From NCBI GenBank assembly GCA_017549815.1, contig JAFYNH010000074.1:1-64000 (forward strand): a stretch of DNA of 64,000 bases, read 5' to 3'. The stretch comes from Selenomonadaceae bacterium (lineage in GTDB: Bacteria > Bacillota > Negativicutes > Selenomonadales > Selenomonadaceae). A program made the position numbers and the translations under genes. Of the stretch, positions 8,476 to 17,145 are shown piece by piece. The first letter of the stretch is position 1. The number at the start of each line of letters is the position of its first letter. The notes under the pieces are model-generated. The model did no database searches. It had not been told where the DNA came from and worked only from the letters and a program-made list of their open reading frames with translations.

Positions 8476-9493
8476 TAAACTCACCGCCTTTAATCGTAAC
8501 GCCTTCTCCCTCGACGACGCGCCCGATTTTATAAAATTCTTCGTCAGTCAAATTATCGGCAATTTCGGCGTCAACAATCAGAATCATGCCAATGCCGCAG
8601 TTAAAAGTTCTGAACATTTCGCGGCGCGGGACGTTGCCCCATTCCTGTAAGCACTTAAAAATTTTCGGGACAGCCCAAGCGTCAGCATTAATCGTTGCGC
8701 CGAGACCTTCGGGCAAAGCACGCGGAATGTTATCATAAAAGCCGCCGCCCGTTATATGAATCAGCCCATGAATTTTCTCGCCGAACTTTTTAATAATCGG
8801 CAAGCAAGTCTTAGGATAAAGGCGCGTCGGCGTCAAGAGTTCTTCGCCCAAAGTTTTATCGTCAGAAAACTTTTCGTCGCCCGTAAAGCCCATGCGCTCA
8901 AAGACAATTTTCCTAACCAGACTAAAGCCGTTGGAATGCAAGCCGCTCGAAGGCAAGCCGATTAAAATATCTCCGACTTTAACCCGCGCAGGTGTTATCA
9001 ACGATTTCTTTTCGACGACGCCGACCGCAAAGCCCGCAATATCATATTCACCCGCAGGATAAAAGCCGCTCATCTCCGCCGTCTCGCCGCCAATTAACGC
9101 GCAACCCGATTCCTTACACGCATTGGCGACGCCTTTGACAATCTCGGCAACCTGCGCGGGGTTCAATTTACCGACTGCCAAATAATCTAAGAAAAACAAC
9201 GGCTCGGCTCCCTGAACCAAAATATCATTAACGCACATTGCAACCGCGTCTTGCCCGATTGTGTCATGCTTGTTGAGTTTGAACGCGATTTTTAATTTAG
9301 TTCCGACGCCGTCCGTGCCAGAAACTAAAATTGGTTCATCATAATTTTTAAGCGCGAACAGTCCGCCAAAGCCTCCAATATCGCCTAAAACTTCTTCGCG
9401 ATAAGTCGAGCGAACAAAATTTTTTATCAATCTGACTGATTCGTTGCCCGCGTCAATGTCGACGCCCGAATCTTTATATGTCATCTGCTCCAT
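8468..9493 (-). CDS. purM: Phosphoribosylformylglycinamidine cyclo-ligase
   Basis: AIR synthetase of 341 residues, step 5 of purine synthesis. It starts [17 protein letters not shown] and shows [12 protein letters not shown], the [14 protein letters not shown] motif near residue 125, and [13 protein letters not shown] near residue 255. The ATG at 9493 follows AGGGAGA and overlaps the previous stop as TAATG, so it is translationally coupled to the UDP-sugar enzyme upstream. Confidence 0.97.
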   Translation of the reverse strand: MEQMTYKDSGVDIDAGNESVRLIKNFVRSTYREEVLGDIGGFGGLFALKNYDEPILVSGTDGVGTKLKIAFKLNKHDTIGQDAVAMCVNDILVQGAEPLFFLDYLAVGKLNPAQVAEIVKGVANACKESGCALIGGETAEMSGFYPAGEYDIAGFAVGVVEKKSLITPARVKVGDILIGLPSSGLHSNGFSLVRKIVFERMGFTGDEKFSDDKTLGEELLTPTRLYPKTCLPIIKKFGEKIHGLIHITGGGFYDNIPRALPEGLGATINADAWAVPKIFKCLQEWGNVPRREMFRTFNCGIGMILIVDAEIADNLTDEEFYKIGRVVEGEGVTIKGGEFSD

Positions 9494-10425
9494 TAGTAAT
9501 TCTCCCTGAAATATTTAATCGTAACTTTCAGCCCGTCTTCAAGCTTAACCGTCGGTTGCCAATTCAATTTCTCCTTAGCCAAGTCAATCACAGGACAACG
9601 TTGCGTCGGGTCGTCGCTCGGCAAAGGACGATAAACTATCTTAGACTTACTACCCGTTAATTTCAAAACTAACTCGGCAAGCTCAAGCATTGTGAATTCG
9701 CCCGGATTGCCTAAATTTACAGGACCAGTAAAATTTTCAACGTTCATCATTTTGACAATCCCGTCAATCAAATCGTCGACGTAGCAAAAACTGCGCGTCT
9801 GCGTGCCGTCGCCGTAAACCGTTATATCTTCGCCCTTCAAAGCTTGTATAATAAAATTCGAGACGACACGCCCGTCATTAGCCGTCATTCGAGGTCCGTA
9901 GGTGTTGAAAATCCTAACGACACGAATATCCAAGCCGTGCTGCCTGTGATAGTCAAAGAAAAGAGTTTCAGCGGTACGCTTGCCTTCGTCGTAACAAGCG
10001 CGAATGCCAATCGGATTAACTGCGCCGCGATAACTTTCGGGTTGCGGATGAACTTTCGGATCGCCGTATACTTCAGACGTGCTCGCCTGTAAAACCCGCG
10101 CAGAATTTTGCTTTGCGCAACCTAAAGAATTCAATGCGCCCATAACGTTAGTCTTAATCGTGCGGACAGGGTCGCGCTGATAATGCACAGGACTTGCAGG
10201 ACATGCTAAATTAAAAATCCAATCAACCTCCGCATAAATCGGCTGAATCACGTCGTGGCGCATAATTTCAAAGTTCGGATTGCTCAACAGGTGCGCGATA
10301 TTCTTTTTCTTGCCCGTAAAAAAATTGTCAAGGCAAATGACTTCGTGCCCGTCATTAATAAGCCTGTCACAAAGGTGCGAGCCTAAAAATCCTGCGCCGC
10401 CCGTAACTAAAACTCTTTTTCCCAA
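9493..10425 (-). CDS. UDP-glucuronate decarboxylase-like NAD-dependent epimerase (UXS-type SDR)
   Basis: Extended short-chain dehydrogenase of about 310 residues. The NAD-binding [16 protein letters not shown] opens the protein. [22 protein letters not shown], the catalytic YDEGK and FNTYGPRM follow in the pattern typical of UDP-xylose synthases. It likely converts UDP-glucuronate to UDP-xylose for cell-surface glycans. The start is ambiguous: the GAGGTG site leaves TTG 10425 well spaced, while the GTG at 10434 lies inside the site. Its position inside a purine operon, with a coupled junction to purM, is unusual. Confidence 0.88.
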   Translation of the reverse strand: MGKRVLVTGGAGFLGSHLCDRLINDGHEVICLDNFFTGKKKNIAHLLSNPNFEIMRHDVIQPIYAEVDWIFNLACPASPVHYQRDPVRTIKTNVMGALNSLGCAKQNSARVLQASTSEVYGDPKVHPQPESYRGAVNPIGIRACYDEGKRTAETLFFDYHRQHGLDIRVVRIFNTYGPRMTANDGRVVSNFIIQALKGEDITVYGDGTQTRSFCYVDDLIDGIVKMMNVENFTGPVNLGNPGEFTMLELAELVLKLTGSKSKIVYRPLPSDDPTQRCPVIDLAKEKLNWQPTVKLEDGLKVTIKYFRENY

Positions 10426-10442
10426 ATTCAACACCTCGCAAA

Positions 10443-10481
10443 ATTTAAGGGGACAAGGGAAAATCTTAATCCCTTATCCCC
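10443..10481 (-). terminator. Hairpin between the small secreted protein and the UXS gene
   Basis: Minus strand GGGGATAAGGGA / TCCCTTGTCCCC, a long stem followed by a weak TTAAATTTT tail. It could be an attenuator or partial terminator inside the operon. Confidence 0.5.
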
Positions 10482-10488
10482 CGAAACT

Positions 10489-10842
10489 TTAATAATATTT
10501 TCTTATGACTTCATACATTCCCCATTCAATCGGCGTGTCGCTGGGGTGTACCTCACCGCTGTAGCCTTGTGAATTCTCAAAGTGCACGTCAACGCCGACG
10601 CCTCTGAAATCAGAAAAATTGTAATCAAGGTAATGCGGCACTCCGCGTTCATCACGCATTTTGAGAGTCGCGGAGCTGATAAACATGTCGCCTTCACGAT
10701 AGAAGTTGATTGTTTCTGTCATTATGTAGCATACCCAACCAGTCGCGTCCGATTTGCCGACGTAAACATCTTCCGCTTCAGCCTTGACGCTCGCGCAGAT
10801 TATCATTCCGACAATCGCCGCCATAAAAAATTTTTTCAACAA
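10489..10842 (-). CDS. Small secreted protein of unknown function
   Basis: A 117-residue protein with a clear signal peptide (MLKKFFMAAIVGMIICASVKAEA) and a mature domain of about 90 residues rich in Tyr and acidic residues (VYVGKSDATGWVCYIMTET, YNFSDFRGVGVDVHF). I do not recognise a family. It starts 13 bp after the purC stop on the same strand, so it is probably co-transcribed with purC although it has no obvious link to purine synthesis. Confidence 0.7.
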   Translation of the reverse strand: MLKKFFMAAIVGMIICASVKAEAEDVYVGKSDATGWVCYIMTETINFYREGDMFISSATLKMRDERGVPHYLDYNFSDFRGVGVDVHFENSQGYSGEVHPSDTPIEWGMYEVIRKYY

Positions 10843-10855
10843 TGTTATTTTCCCC

Positions 10856-11560
10856 TCACATGGTCAAACGGTCAAGCATTTCTTTATAAGCCTCTTTGAC
10901 GCCGCCCAAATCTTGACGGAAACGATCTTTATCAAGTTTTTCGTGCGTGACAATATCCCAGAAACGGCAATTATCAGGAGAAATTTCGTCCGCAAGAATA
11001 ACTTCGCCGTCAAAGCGTCCGAATTCGAGTTTGAAGTCAATCAAGTCGACGTTCTTAGCCTTGAGGATTTCGCGGAGAATCGTATTAATCGAAAACGCCA
11101 CGTGCTCCATTTGATTCAATTCGTCAATCTTCGCCAAGTCCAAAGCCATAATATGATAGCGATTGAGCATTGGATCGCCGAGTTCGTCGCTCTTGTAATA
11201 GTATTCGACAACCGGAACCGTAAGCGGCGTACCTTCTTCCAAGCCGAGACGCTTAACCAGACTGCCCGCGACGATATTGCGAACGACAACTTCAAGCTTA
11301 ATCATGTCGAGCTTTTTAACGAGCATCTCGCGTTCGCCGATTTTTTCGATGAAGTGACTTTTAATCCCGCGATCTTTGAGTTGCTTGAAAAAATATTCGC
11401 TGATTTTGTTGTTGATAATGCCTTTGCCCTCAATGATGTCGTGTTTCGCGCCGTTGCCCGCAGTGGCGTCGTCCTTGAAGTAAACCAAAAGTTCGTTCGG
11501 ATTGTCGGTCTCGAAAACGGTTTTAGCCTTGCCCTCGTAAAGCAAATTGCCCTTAATCAT
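10856..11560 (-). CDS. purC: Phosphoribosylaminoimidazole-succinocarboxamide synthase
   Basis: SAICAR synthetase of 234 residues, normal length. It opens with LLYEGKAKTVFET and contains KDDATAGNGAKHD, EVVVRNIVAGSL and DFKLEFG plus LADEISPDNCR motifs. The ATG follows AGGAGG. It forms a block with purB upstream (after a 200-bp gap holding a hairpin element) and purM downstream. Confidence 0.97.
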   Translation of the reverse strand: MIKGNLLYEGKAKTVFETDNPNELLVYFKDDATAGNGAKHDIIEGKGIINNKISEYFFKQLKDRGIKSHFIEKIGEREMLVKKLDMIKLEVVVRNIVAGSLVKRLGLEEGTPLTVPVVEYYYKSDELGDPMLNRYHIMALDLAKIDELNQMEHVAFSINTILREILKAKNVDLIDFKLEFGRFDGEVILADEISPDNCRFWDIVTHEKLDKDRFRQDLGGVKEAYKEMLDRLTM

Positions 11561-11592
11561 ACTATTGCCTCCTAATGTTTATTTGTTGAACT

Positions 11593-11711
11593 AAACTTTT
11601 CTTTGCTTGCCCAAAGAAAAGTTTGCAAAAGAAAAGGCACCTCGCAGGGGCGTCGCCGCTTGAACATCCTGTTCAAACGCGGCGTCGTGGGGCGTCATCC
11701 ATGACGCCCCC
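11593..11711 (-). ncRNA. Hairpin element A (TwoAYGGAY-like), between purB and purC
   Basis: On the minus strand: hairpin GGGGCGTC-ATGGAT-GACGCCCC (loop at 11702-11697), then a second hairpin with arms GTTTGAAC / GTTCAAGC around loop AGGAT, then the A-rich inverted arms AACTTTTC..CCAAAGAAAAGTT. Two further copies occur at 28221 and 55991 with the same order of parts. It could be a structured RNA in the purine transcript or a dispersed repeat. Confidence 0.55.
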
Positions 11712-11758
11712 TTGAAGTTTTCGACTCCCCGCGACATCTTCTTGGTTCAATTTTCATT

Positions 11759-13051
11759 TTAAAGATTAAAACGTTCAAAAATCATATCGACATGACGCAG
11801 GAAAAATTTGTAGTCAAAACAATCGGCAATTTCTTCTGCGCTGAGATATTTCGTAATGTCGAGGTCGTTGGCAATGTTGGTTTGAAAATCTTCGCCCTCC
11901 ATCCAACGTTTCATAGCGTTGCGCTGAACCCATTTATAAGCGTCTTCGCGCAGGACGCCCTTACTTACAATCGCCAACATGAGCCGCTGACTGTAAATCA
12001 AGCCGCCTGTGCGATTCATATTATGCAACATTGCTTCGGGATAAACAAGCAATTTGTCGACGATATTTGTAATTTTTCTAGTGCAGTAGTCAACGTTAAT
12101 AGTCGAGTCGGGCAAAATCACGCGCTCAACTGAACTGTGCGAAATATCGCGTTCGTGCCAAAGAGTAATGTCTTCCATAGCGGCAACGGCATTTCCTCTG
12201 ACAAGGCGAGCCATACCCGCGACACGCTCACAATTAATCGGGTTGCGTTTATGCGGCATAGCGGAGGAACCTTTTTGTCCGAGCGAAAAATATTCTTCAG
12301 CCTCGCGCAGGTCGGTACGTTGAAGGTTGCGAATTTCCGTAGCGATTTTTTCAAGTGTGCTTGCGACAATCGCCAAAGTCGTCATATATTCGGCGTGGCG
12401 GTCGCGTTGAATAACCTGCGTAGCCAAGCGGACGGGCGTCAAATCTAATTTCTTGCAAACCAATTCTTCAATCTTCGGGTCGATATTTGAATAAGTGCCG
12501 ACTGCGCCGCTAAGTTTGCCGACGCTGACGATTTTTTTAGCATGTTCGACGCGCTCAATATCCCGTTCGATTTCCGCGCTCCAAAGCAAAAGTTTAAGCC
12601 CGAAAGTCATCGGCTCCGCGTGTATGCCGTGCGTCCTGCCTATGCAAGCCGTGTGTTTGAATTCAACTGCGCGGCGTCTCAAAACTTCGCGGAACTTTTT
12701 CAAGTCGTCAAGGATAATTTCTGCCGAGCGTTTCATCATCAAACAAATCGCGGTATCTTTAACGTCGCTGGAAGTCAAGCCCTTATGAATATATTTCGAG
12801 TCCTCGCCGACGTATTCACCGACGCAAGTCAGAAAGGCGATAATGTCATGGTGCGTGACTGATTCGATTTCGTGAATACGTTCGAGATTGAAATTGGCTT
12901 TGGCGCGAATGTTCTGCGCGGCGGCAACGGGAATTTCTCCGAGTTCAGCCATAGCGTCGCAAGCGGCAAGTTCAACGTCAAGAATTGTCTGCCACTCGTT
13001 TTCAATCGACCAAAGTTTTCCCATTTCGGGCAGTGTGTAGCGTTCAATCAT
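11759..13051 (-). CDS. purB: Adenylosuccinate lyase
   Basis: A 430-residue lyase acting twice in purine synthesis, on SAICAR and adenylosuccinate. Family signature GSSAMPHKRNPI near residue 262, the conserved THHDIIAF near residue 65, and GRTHGIHAEPMTFG near residue 138. The start follows AGGGAGG. It heads the purine block on this strand. No convincing promoter was found in the repeat-filled 120 bp upstream. Confidence 0.97.
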   Translation of the reverse strand: MIERYTLPEMGKLWSIENEWQTILDVELAACDAMAELGEIPVAAAQNIRAKANFNLERIHEIESVTHHDIIAFLTCVGEYVGEDSKYIHKGLTSSDVKDTAICLMMKRSAEIILDDLKKFREVLRRRAVEFKHTACIGRTHGIHAEPMTFGLKLLLWSAEIERDIERVEHAKKIVSVGKLSGAVGTYSNIDPKIEELVCKKLDLTPVRLATQVIQRDRHAEYMTTLAIVASTLEKIATEIRNLQRTDLREAEEYFSLGQKGSSAMPHKRNPINCERVAGMARLVRGNAVAAMEDITLWHERDISHSSVERVILPDSTINVDYCTRKITNIVDKLLVYPEAMLHNMNRTGGLIYSQRLMLAIVSKGVLREDAYKWVQRNAMKRWMEGEDFQTNIANDLDITKYLSAEEIADCFDYKFFLRHVDMIFERFNL

Positions 13052-13074
13052 ATTTTTTCCTCCCTGTTAAAGGT

Positions 13075-13165
13075 TATAGACTATAGGGGTAAGGGTTCAG
13101 TGGTTAGGATTCAGGGTTTTGCTATCACCTTTTCCCTGACTCCTGACACCTTTACCACTATAACT
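13075..13165. repeat. Degenerate 7-bp-period repeat array
   Basis: Words such as GGGGTAAGGGTTCAGTGG, TTAGGATTCAGGG and CTGACTCCTGACACC. It belongs to the intergenic repeat family found throughout the window. Confidence 0.6.
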
Positions 13166-13173
13166 AAAAGCTT

Positions 13174-14106
13174 TTATAAATCAAAATAATAATGCGTCGA
13201 CAACTCGACAAGTTCATCTGCAATTAAAGAATGAAAGCCCGCGAACGATAAATTTTCAGCCTGCGCGGAAAAAGTATAATGCCCGACAGCCCACGCCGCT
13301 ACTTGTTGAGTCTCGGAAAGTTTGGCAAGATAAATAGTCGTGCCCGTCGTGTTATCAACGCGCCACTTAACGCCCGTAACGCCGCTTATGTCGCGTAATT
13401 CCTCGCCGTCAGCCCGCTTGTGAGTCCTTATCGATAAAGAAATTGTCGGCTCCCACCTGCGCCCGTATTGAACTTCGACAATGCCGTTTTGCGCATAAAG
13501 AGCCGTAATTTCATAGCCCGACTTTTTCGGTATGTACAACGGGATAAACTGAACTGCGCGAGCGACTTCGGTAAAATTTGAGTAGATTGTTTTCTGGTCG
13601 GGAATATTAACAGTCTCTGTCGGTTGTGGCGAACTCGGCGGTTCATAAATTGTCTCATAATTCGGTTCATAAGTCGGCTGTTCAGGCTCGACGGTTGGCG
13701 GCGTTATCGGAACTTCGGGCGGCTTTGGCTCAATTATTGTCGGCGAACTTGGGTCGATTATAATGGTTTCTTCGTCTTTAGGTTGCTTGTCTTTTTTAGG
13801 GCGCGTGTCGTTGCGTCGGCGACTTTCCTCAATTTTGCGTTCGTTATCTTTTTCCTTTTCTTTGCGCGTCTGCTTGAGTTTTTTCTTGCGCTCCTTAATT
13901 TCTTTATCAGTCTCCTGCGTCCGTTTAGTTGAAATGCTTTCGGTCAACGCGGGATTTATATCGTTAAGCTCTTCATCGTCGCCTGATTTTTCTTGCTCTG
14001 CCGCAATCAAAGCCAACTCTCTATCTTCTTCAGCCGCGTAGCCCGCGCAGGGGAATTGAATCGCCGCTAATATCATCAGCGTTGCGATTTTCTTTCTGAA
14101 CTCCAA
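13174..14106 (-). CDS. Secreted protein with charged, proline-rich linker and C-terminal globular domain
   Basis: A 310-residue protein. A signal peptide (about 1-25, ending GYAAEE) precedes a strongly charged Lys/Glu/Arg stretch (about 60-110) likely to be helical. A Pro-rich segment follows (about 115-165, repeated EP/PP). The C-terminal domain of about 130 residues (VQFIPLYIPKKSGYEITALYA, then WRVDNTTGTTIYLA) resembles DUF4367-type domains, with low certainty. The layout suggests an envelope protein whose linker spans the periplasm or peptidoglycan. The ATG has GAGGAGGAA upstream. Confidence 0.7.
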   Translation of the reverse strand: MEFRKKIATLMILAAIQFPCAGYAAEEDRELALIAAEQEKSGDDEELNDINPALTESISTKRTQETDKEIKERKKKLKQTRKEKEKDNERKIEESRRRNDTRPKKDKQPKDEETIIIDPSSPTIIEPKPPEVPITPPTVEPEQPTYEPNYETIYEPPSSPQPTETVNIPDQKTIYSNFTEVARAVQFIPLYIPKKSGYEITALYAQNGIVEVQYGRRWEPTISLSIRTHKRADGEELRDISGVTGVKWRVDNTTGTTIYLAKLSETQQVAAWAVGHYTFSAQAENLSFAGFHSLIADELVELSTHYYFDL

Positions 14107-14169
14107 AAAATATTCCTCCTCTTAGTTCTTTACGCCGATTATAATTCATAACAACCCTTATAGCAACAA

Positions 14170-14228
14170 GTAAGGAACTAATCCCTAATCCCTACTAGTT
14201 CCCAATTCCTAATCCCTAGTTCCTATCT
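14170..14228. repeat. Degenerate 7-bp-period repeat array
   Basis: GGAACTAATCCCTAATCCC then TACTAGTTCCC and TAATCCCTAGTTCC. Both orientations of the repeat word are present. Confidence 0.6.
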
Positions 14229-14234
14229 AACAAC

Positions 14235-14425
14235 AAAAAAGGCGAAGGCTTGAGCCTCCGTCTTTTCTGCTATTTGGAACTAAATAGATTTCTCCATATC
14301 TCACCTTCTTATTGCCGATGTTTGGTGGACATCGCAAGAAATTTTGCCGCCGATTAAGATGAGGGGACATCTTTTTCGGCTTTGTGGCGTTTATGTTGTT
14401 TTAATCGGATTAACGTGGATTATAT
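14235..14425 (-). ncRNA. Putative small RNA ending in a strong terminator
   Basis: No gene lies between 14106 and 14661. On the minus strand a TATAAT-like box (about 14418) is followed by three hairpins: GCCGA..AAGATG-TCCCCT-CATCTT..TCGGC, CGATGT-CCACCAA-ACATCG and CTATTT-AGTTCC-AAATAG. A textbook terminator comes last (GACGGAGGC-TCAA-GCCTTCGCC, 14262-14241, then six T). A ribosome-like AAGGTGAG precedes a 5-codon ORF (MEKSI), so a leader peptide is also possible. The RNA family is not recognised. Confidence 0.4.
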
Positions 14426-14585
14426 TTTAGAATGATTAGAAGATTATTAGAAAGCGATTAATTTTTTCGCTAAAGTGTCTTCCAAATCTGTGCTTAACTG
14501 TAGCAGAAAACTTTTTTGTTTGCAAGCCAATGTTCAAAAATTTTTCTTCGGCTTTAAAAAATATTGTATTCAAGGCGACGCAGTC

Positions 14586-14614
14586 TTGAAATTCTTTAGT
14601 GCGACGAATATAAT
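14586..14614 (+). promoter_or_regulatory. Malic enzyme promoter
   Basis: TTGAAA (14586-14591), 17-bp spacer, perfect TATAAT (14609-14614), about 40 bp before the ribosome site. Confidence 0.75.
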
Positions 14615-14660
14615 ATGCGGCAGTTATTTTAAAGTGGTATATTGAAAGGATGAATTTGAA

Positions 14661-15905
14661 GTGGCAAACGTCGACAAGGAAGCACTCGCCTTGCATAAAG
14701 AACATCGTGGCAAGCTGGAAGTCAGAAGCAAAGTTCCGCTGAAGACTAATGAAGATTTGACGCTTGCATATACGCCCGGCGTGGCGGCTCCCTGTCTTGA
14801 AATTAAAGATGACTTCGATAAAATTTACGACTATACGAATCGCGGCAACTTGGTAGCAGTCGTCACTAACGGCACGGCAGTTTTAGGCTTAGGCGACATT
14901 GGCGCGGGCGCGGGTCTCCCCGTTATGGAAGGCAAGGCGATTTTGTTCAAAGGCTTTGCGGGCGTCGACGCTATTCCCATTTGCCTCAATACAAAGAGCG
15001 TCCCCGAAATTATCAAGACTATTCAGCTTATGGCTCCGAGTTTCGGCGGCATTAACCTTGAGGACATCAAGGCTCCCGAATGTTTTGACATTGAACACGC
15101 TTTGAAAGATTCTGTAGACATTCCCGTTTTCCACGACGACCAACACGGCACAGCGATTGTCGTTGCGGCGGCTCTGATTAATGCGTTGCGTCTCGTCGGG
15201 AAAAAGTTTGAAGATATAAAAGTCGTCGTCAATGGCGCGGGCGCGGCTGGTATGGCGATAACCTATTTGATTCAGAAAATGGGCGCGAAAAACGTCTTAC
15301 TCTGCGACTCGACTGGCGCGATTTACGAAGGACGCGGCAAGGGCATGAATCCTTATAAAGATCAAATCGCCGCCGTCACCAACTTTGATAAAGAGGCTGG
15401 AAAATTAATCGACGTAATTCACGGCGCAGACGTATTTATCGGCGTGTCGAAGGCGAATCTCTTAACGGAAGAAATGGTTAAGATGATGAACAAAGACGCG
15501 ATAATTTTGGCTATGGCTAATCCCGTGCCCGAAATTATGCCCGATAAAGCTAAGGCGGCAGGTGCTCGCGTTGTAGCGACGGGGCGCAGTGATTTTCCGA
15601 ATCAGGTTAATAACTTGCTTGCATTCCCCGGCATATTCAGAGGAGCTTTGGACGTGCGGGCGACCGACGTTAATGAGCAAATGAAAATCGCGGCGGCTTA
15701 TGCGATAGCCTCACTCGTAAGCGACGAAGAACTTAACGAAGAACACGTTATCACGACGCCTTTTGACAAGCGCGTTGCTCCGACGGTTGCGGCGGCTGTT
15801 GCTAAAGCGGCTATTGATTCGGGCATTGCTCGCAATAAAAATATCACGCCTGAAGAAGTCGCTCAACATACTCGCGAACTCTTGAAGGTAGGAACTAGTT
15901 GTTAG
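14661..15905 (+). CDS. NAD(P)-dependent malic enzyme
   Basis: Converts malate to pyruvate and CO2. The protein has 414 residues, matching the short bacterial class. Tyr in [11 protein letters not shown] near residue 38 and the Lys in [10 protein letters not shown] are the usual catalytic pair; [11 protein letters not shown] near residue 155 is the metal site; [12 protein letters not shown] near residue 190 is the NAD-binding loop. The start is GTG 14661 behind GAAAGGATG. The last codons (KVGTSC) lie in the TAGGAACTAG-type repeat that fills the intergenic region, so the C-terminus and stop seem to have been supplied by the repeat. Confidence 0.93.
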   Translation: MANVDKEALALHKEHRGKLEVRSKVPLKTNEDLTLAYTPGVAAPCLEIKDDFDKIYDYTNRGNLVAVVTNGTAVLGLGDIGAGAGLPVMEGKAILFKGFAGVDAIPICLNTKSVPEIIKTIQLMAPSFGGINLEDIKAPECFDIEHALKDSVDIPVFHDDQHGTAIVVAAALINALRLVGKKFEDIKVVVNGAGAAGMAITYLIQKMGAKNVLLCDSTGAIYEGRGKGMNPYKDQIAAVTNFDKEAGKLIDVIHGADVFIGVSKANLLTEEMVKMMNKDAIILAMANPVPEIMPDKAKAAGARVVATGRSDFPNQVNNLLAFPGIFRGALDVRATDVNEQMKIAAAYAIASLVSDEELNEEHVITTPFDKRVAPTVAAAVAKAAIDSGIARNKNITPEEVAQHTRELLKVGTSC

Positions 15906-16016
15906 GAACTAGGAACTAGGAACTAGGATTTAGGGTTCAGAGTTCAGGGAAAAACCCTTTACCCCCGACACCTTTTCCCTTACCCCTTAGCAAGGAATTA
16001 ATTGCGCATTACGAAT
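15888..16016. repeat. Degenerate 7-bp-period repeat array overlapping the malic enzyme 3' end
   Basis: TAGGAACTAGTTGTTAGGAAC, three GGAACTA units, then TAGGATTTAGGGTTCAG. The following block CCTTTACCCCCGACACC..CCCTTACCCCTTAGCAAGG recurs almost identically at 24870-24930 and in reverse near 49350. Confidence 0.75.
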
Positions 16017-16025
16017 TGCATTTCT

Positions 16026-16101
16026 GTGCTCGTAGTCGAGTGGATAAGACGTTAGCCTCCGAAGCTAAAGAGCGCGGGTTCAACTCCCGCCGAGCACGCC
16101 A
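16026..16101 (+). tRNA. tRNA-Arg (anticodon CCG)
   Basis: Cloverleaf of 76 nt: acceptor GTGCTCG / CGAGCAC, D arm GTC..GAC, anticodon arm TTAGC-CTCCGAA-GCTAA (anticodon CCG, reads CGG), T arm GCGGG-TTCAACT-CCCGC, discriminator G and encoded CCA. Confidence 0.94.
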
Positions 16102-16107
16102 AAATAG

Positions 16108-16160
16108 AAATTAGGAACTGGTGATTAGGAACTAGGAACTAGTTGTTAGTTGTCAGTTAT
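16108..16160. repeat. Short 7-bp-period repeat array after tRNA-Arg
   Basis: TTAGGAACTGGTGATTAGG, then AACTAGGAACTAGTTG. Same family as the array before the tRNA, so the tRNA is flanked on both sides. Confidence 0.6.
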
Positions 16161-16165
16161 CGGAA

Positions 16166-16209
16166 AATAAAAAAGCGGTTCCAATTTTCGGAGCCGCTTT
16201 AATTTTTTA
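16166..16209 (-). terminator. Bidirectional terminator after the SufB/SufD-family gene
   Basis: AAAGCGGTTCC / GGAGCCGCTTT stem with A/T runs on both sides. On the minus strand the tail is TTTTTTATTTT. Confidence 0.8.
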
Positions 16210-17133
16210 TTTCAAAAAGCCGTTGATGATTTGTTCTTCCGCCTCTTTTTCCGTCAAACCGAGTGTCATTAACTTAATCAGCTGTTCGCCCGCGATTTTC
16301 CCGATTGCCGCCTCGTGAACAAGCATTGCGTCAACGTGATTAGCCTCAAGCGACGGAACTGCCAAAATTTTTCCTTCGTCCATAATTATCGAATCGCATT
16401 CCGTATGCCCGTGACAAGCCGCATTGCCGACGATACATAAATCCAATTTCTGATAGGATTTTTCTTTAGCAACCGAACGCGAAACAACGTCCGCCTTAGA
16501 ATTTTCTCCATTAAGCGAAACATGATAAGCACTCAACGCCTGCTGGACGCCGTGAGTCATTAATCTTTCGCGGACAAATAATTTCGCCTCCGCCTTCAAC
16601 GTCGCCAAAGTTTTCCTGTTAGTCGAGTCGACGCCCTTAATCTGAACCATTTCCATTTCCATAATACTGCCCTCGTCCAGATTAACTTCGGTGGTGGGAT
16701 TCAAAATTCTTTTGCCCGTGCCGTCGCCCGAACCGTAATGTTTCTCGACGTATTTGACTTTGGAATTTTTCTCGACAAAAAATCTGTGAACGCCGTCATG
16801 TTGCGAATTCTGCACACCGCAATTATCAATGCCGCAACCCGCAACTATCACCACGTCGCAATTTTCGCCGACATAAAAATCATTATAAACCGTCTCAGTC
16901 AGTCCGCTCGCGCTCAATACAACGGGAATATGGACGCTCTCATTAACCGTGCCCGCCTTTATCCGAATGTCGATGCCGCTACGGTCTTCCTTTGAAGTGA
17001 TTTCAATGTTCGCGCTGTTATTACGCCCTGCAAGTTTGCCGTTCACCCGAAAATTATATGCGCCCGTCGGGACTTTATGTAAATCGGCGACTTCGCGCAG
17101 GATTCGCTTTTGTATTTCGTCAAAGTTAAACAT
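16207..17133 (-). CDS. SufB/SufD-family scaffold protein (SmsB-like)
   Basis: A 308-residue SufB/SufD-core protein, much shorter than classical SufB (near 490) or SufD (near 420). The beta-helix core and C-terminal segment are clear: CHGHTECDSIIMDEG near residue 240, then VPSLEANHVDAMLVHEAAIGK with the conserved His-Glu, and GLTEKEAEEQIINGFL at the end. Only a SufC-type ATPase accompanies it, with no sufS, sufU or sufE nearby. This matches the two-gene SUF-like minimal (SMS) arrangement described for anaerobes, with a role in Fe-S cluster assembly. The metal ligands cannot be proven from sequence alone. Confidence 0.85.
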   Translation of the reverse strand: MFNFDEIQKRILREVADLHKVPTGAYNFRVNGKLAGRNNSANIEITSKEDRSGIDIRIKAGTVNESVHIPVVLSASGLTETVYNDFYVGENCDVVIVAGCGIDNCGVQNSQHDGVHRFFVEKNSKVKYVEKHYGSGDGTGKRILNPTTEVNLDEGSIMEMEMVQIKGVDSTNRKTLATLKAEAKLFVRERLMTHGVQQALSAYHVSLNGENSKADVVSRSVAKEKSYQKLDLCIVGNAACHGHTECDSIIMDEGKILAVPSLEANHVDAMLVHEAAIGKIAGEQLIKLMTLGLTEKEAEEQIINGFLK

Positions 17134-17145
17134 AATCGCACTTCC

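Noticed and set aside
10784-11575. 263-codon open frame on the plus strand
   Set aside because: It is entirely antisense to purC, whose protein sequence is a clear SAICAR synthetase; no ribosome site or family resemblance.
14235-14425. 6S RNA or SRP RNA identity for the putative small RNA
   Set aside because: I could not find the closing stem with central bubble of 6S RNA or the SRP tetraloop signature, so it is left as unassigned.
15888-16160. Repeat arrays as a CRISPR
   Set aside because: Units are 7 bp, degenerate and contiguous, with no spacers or cas genes.
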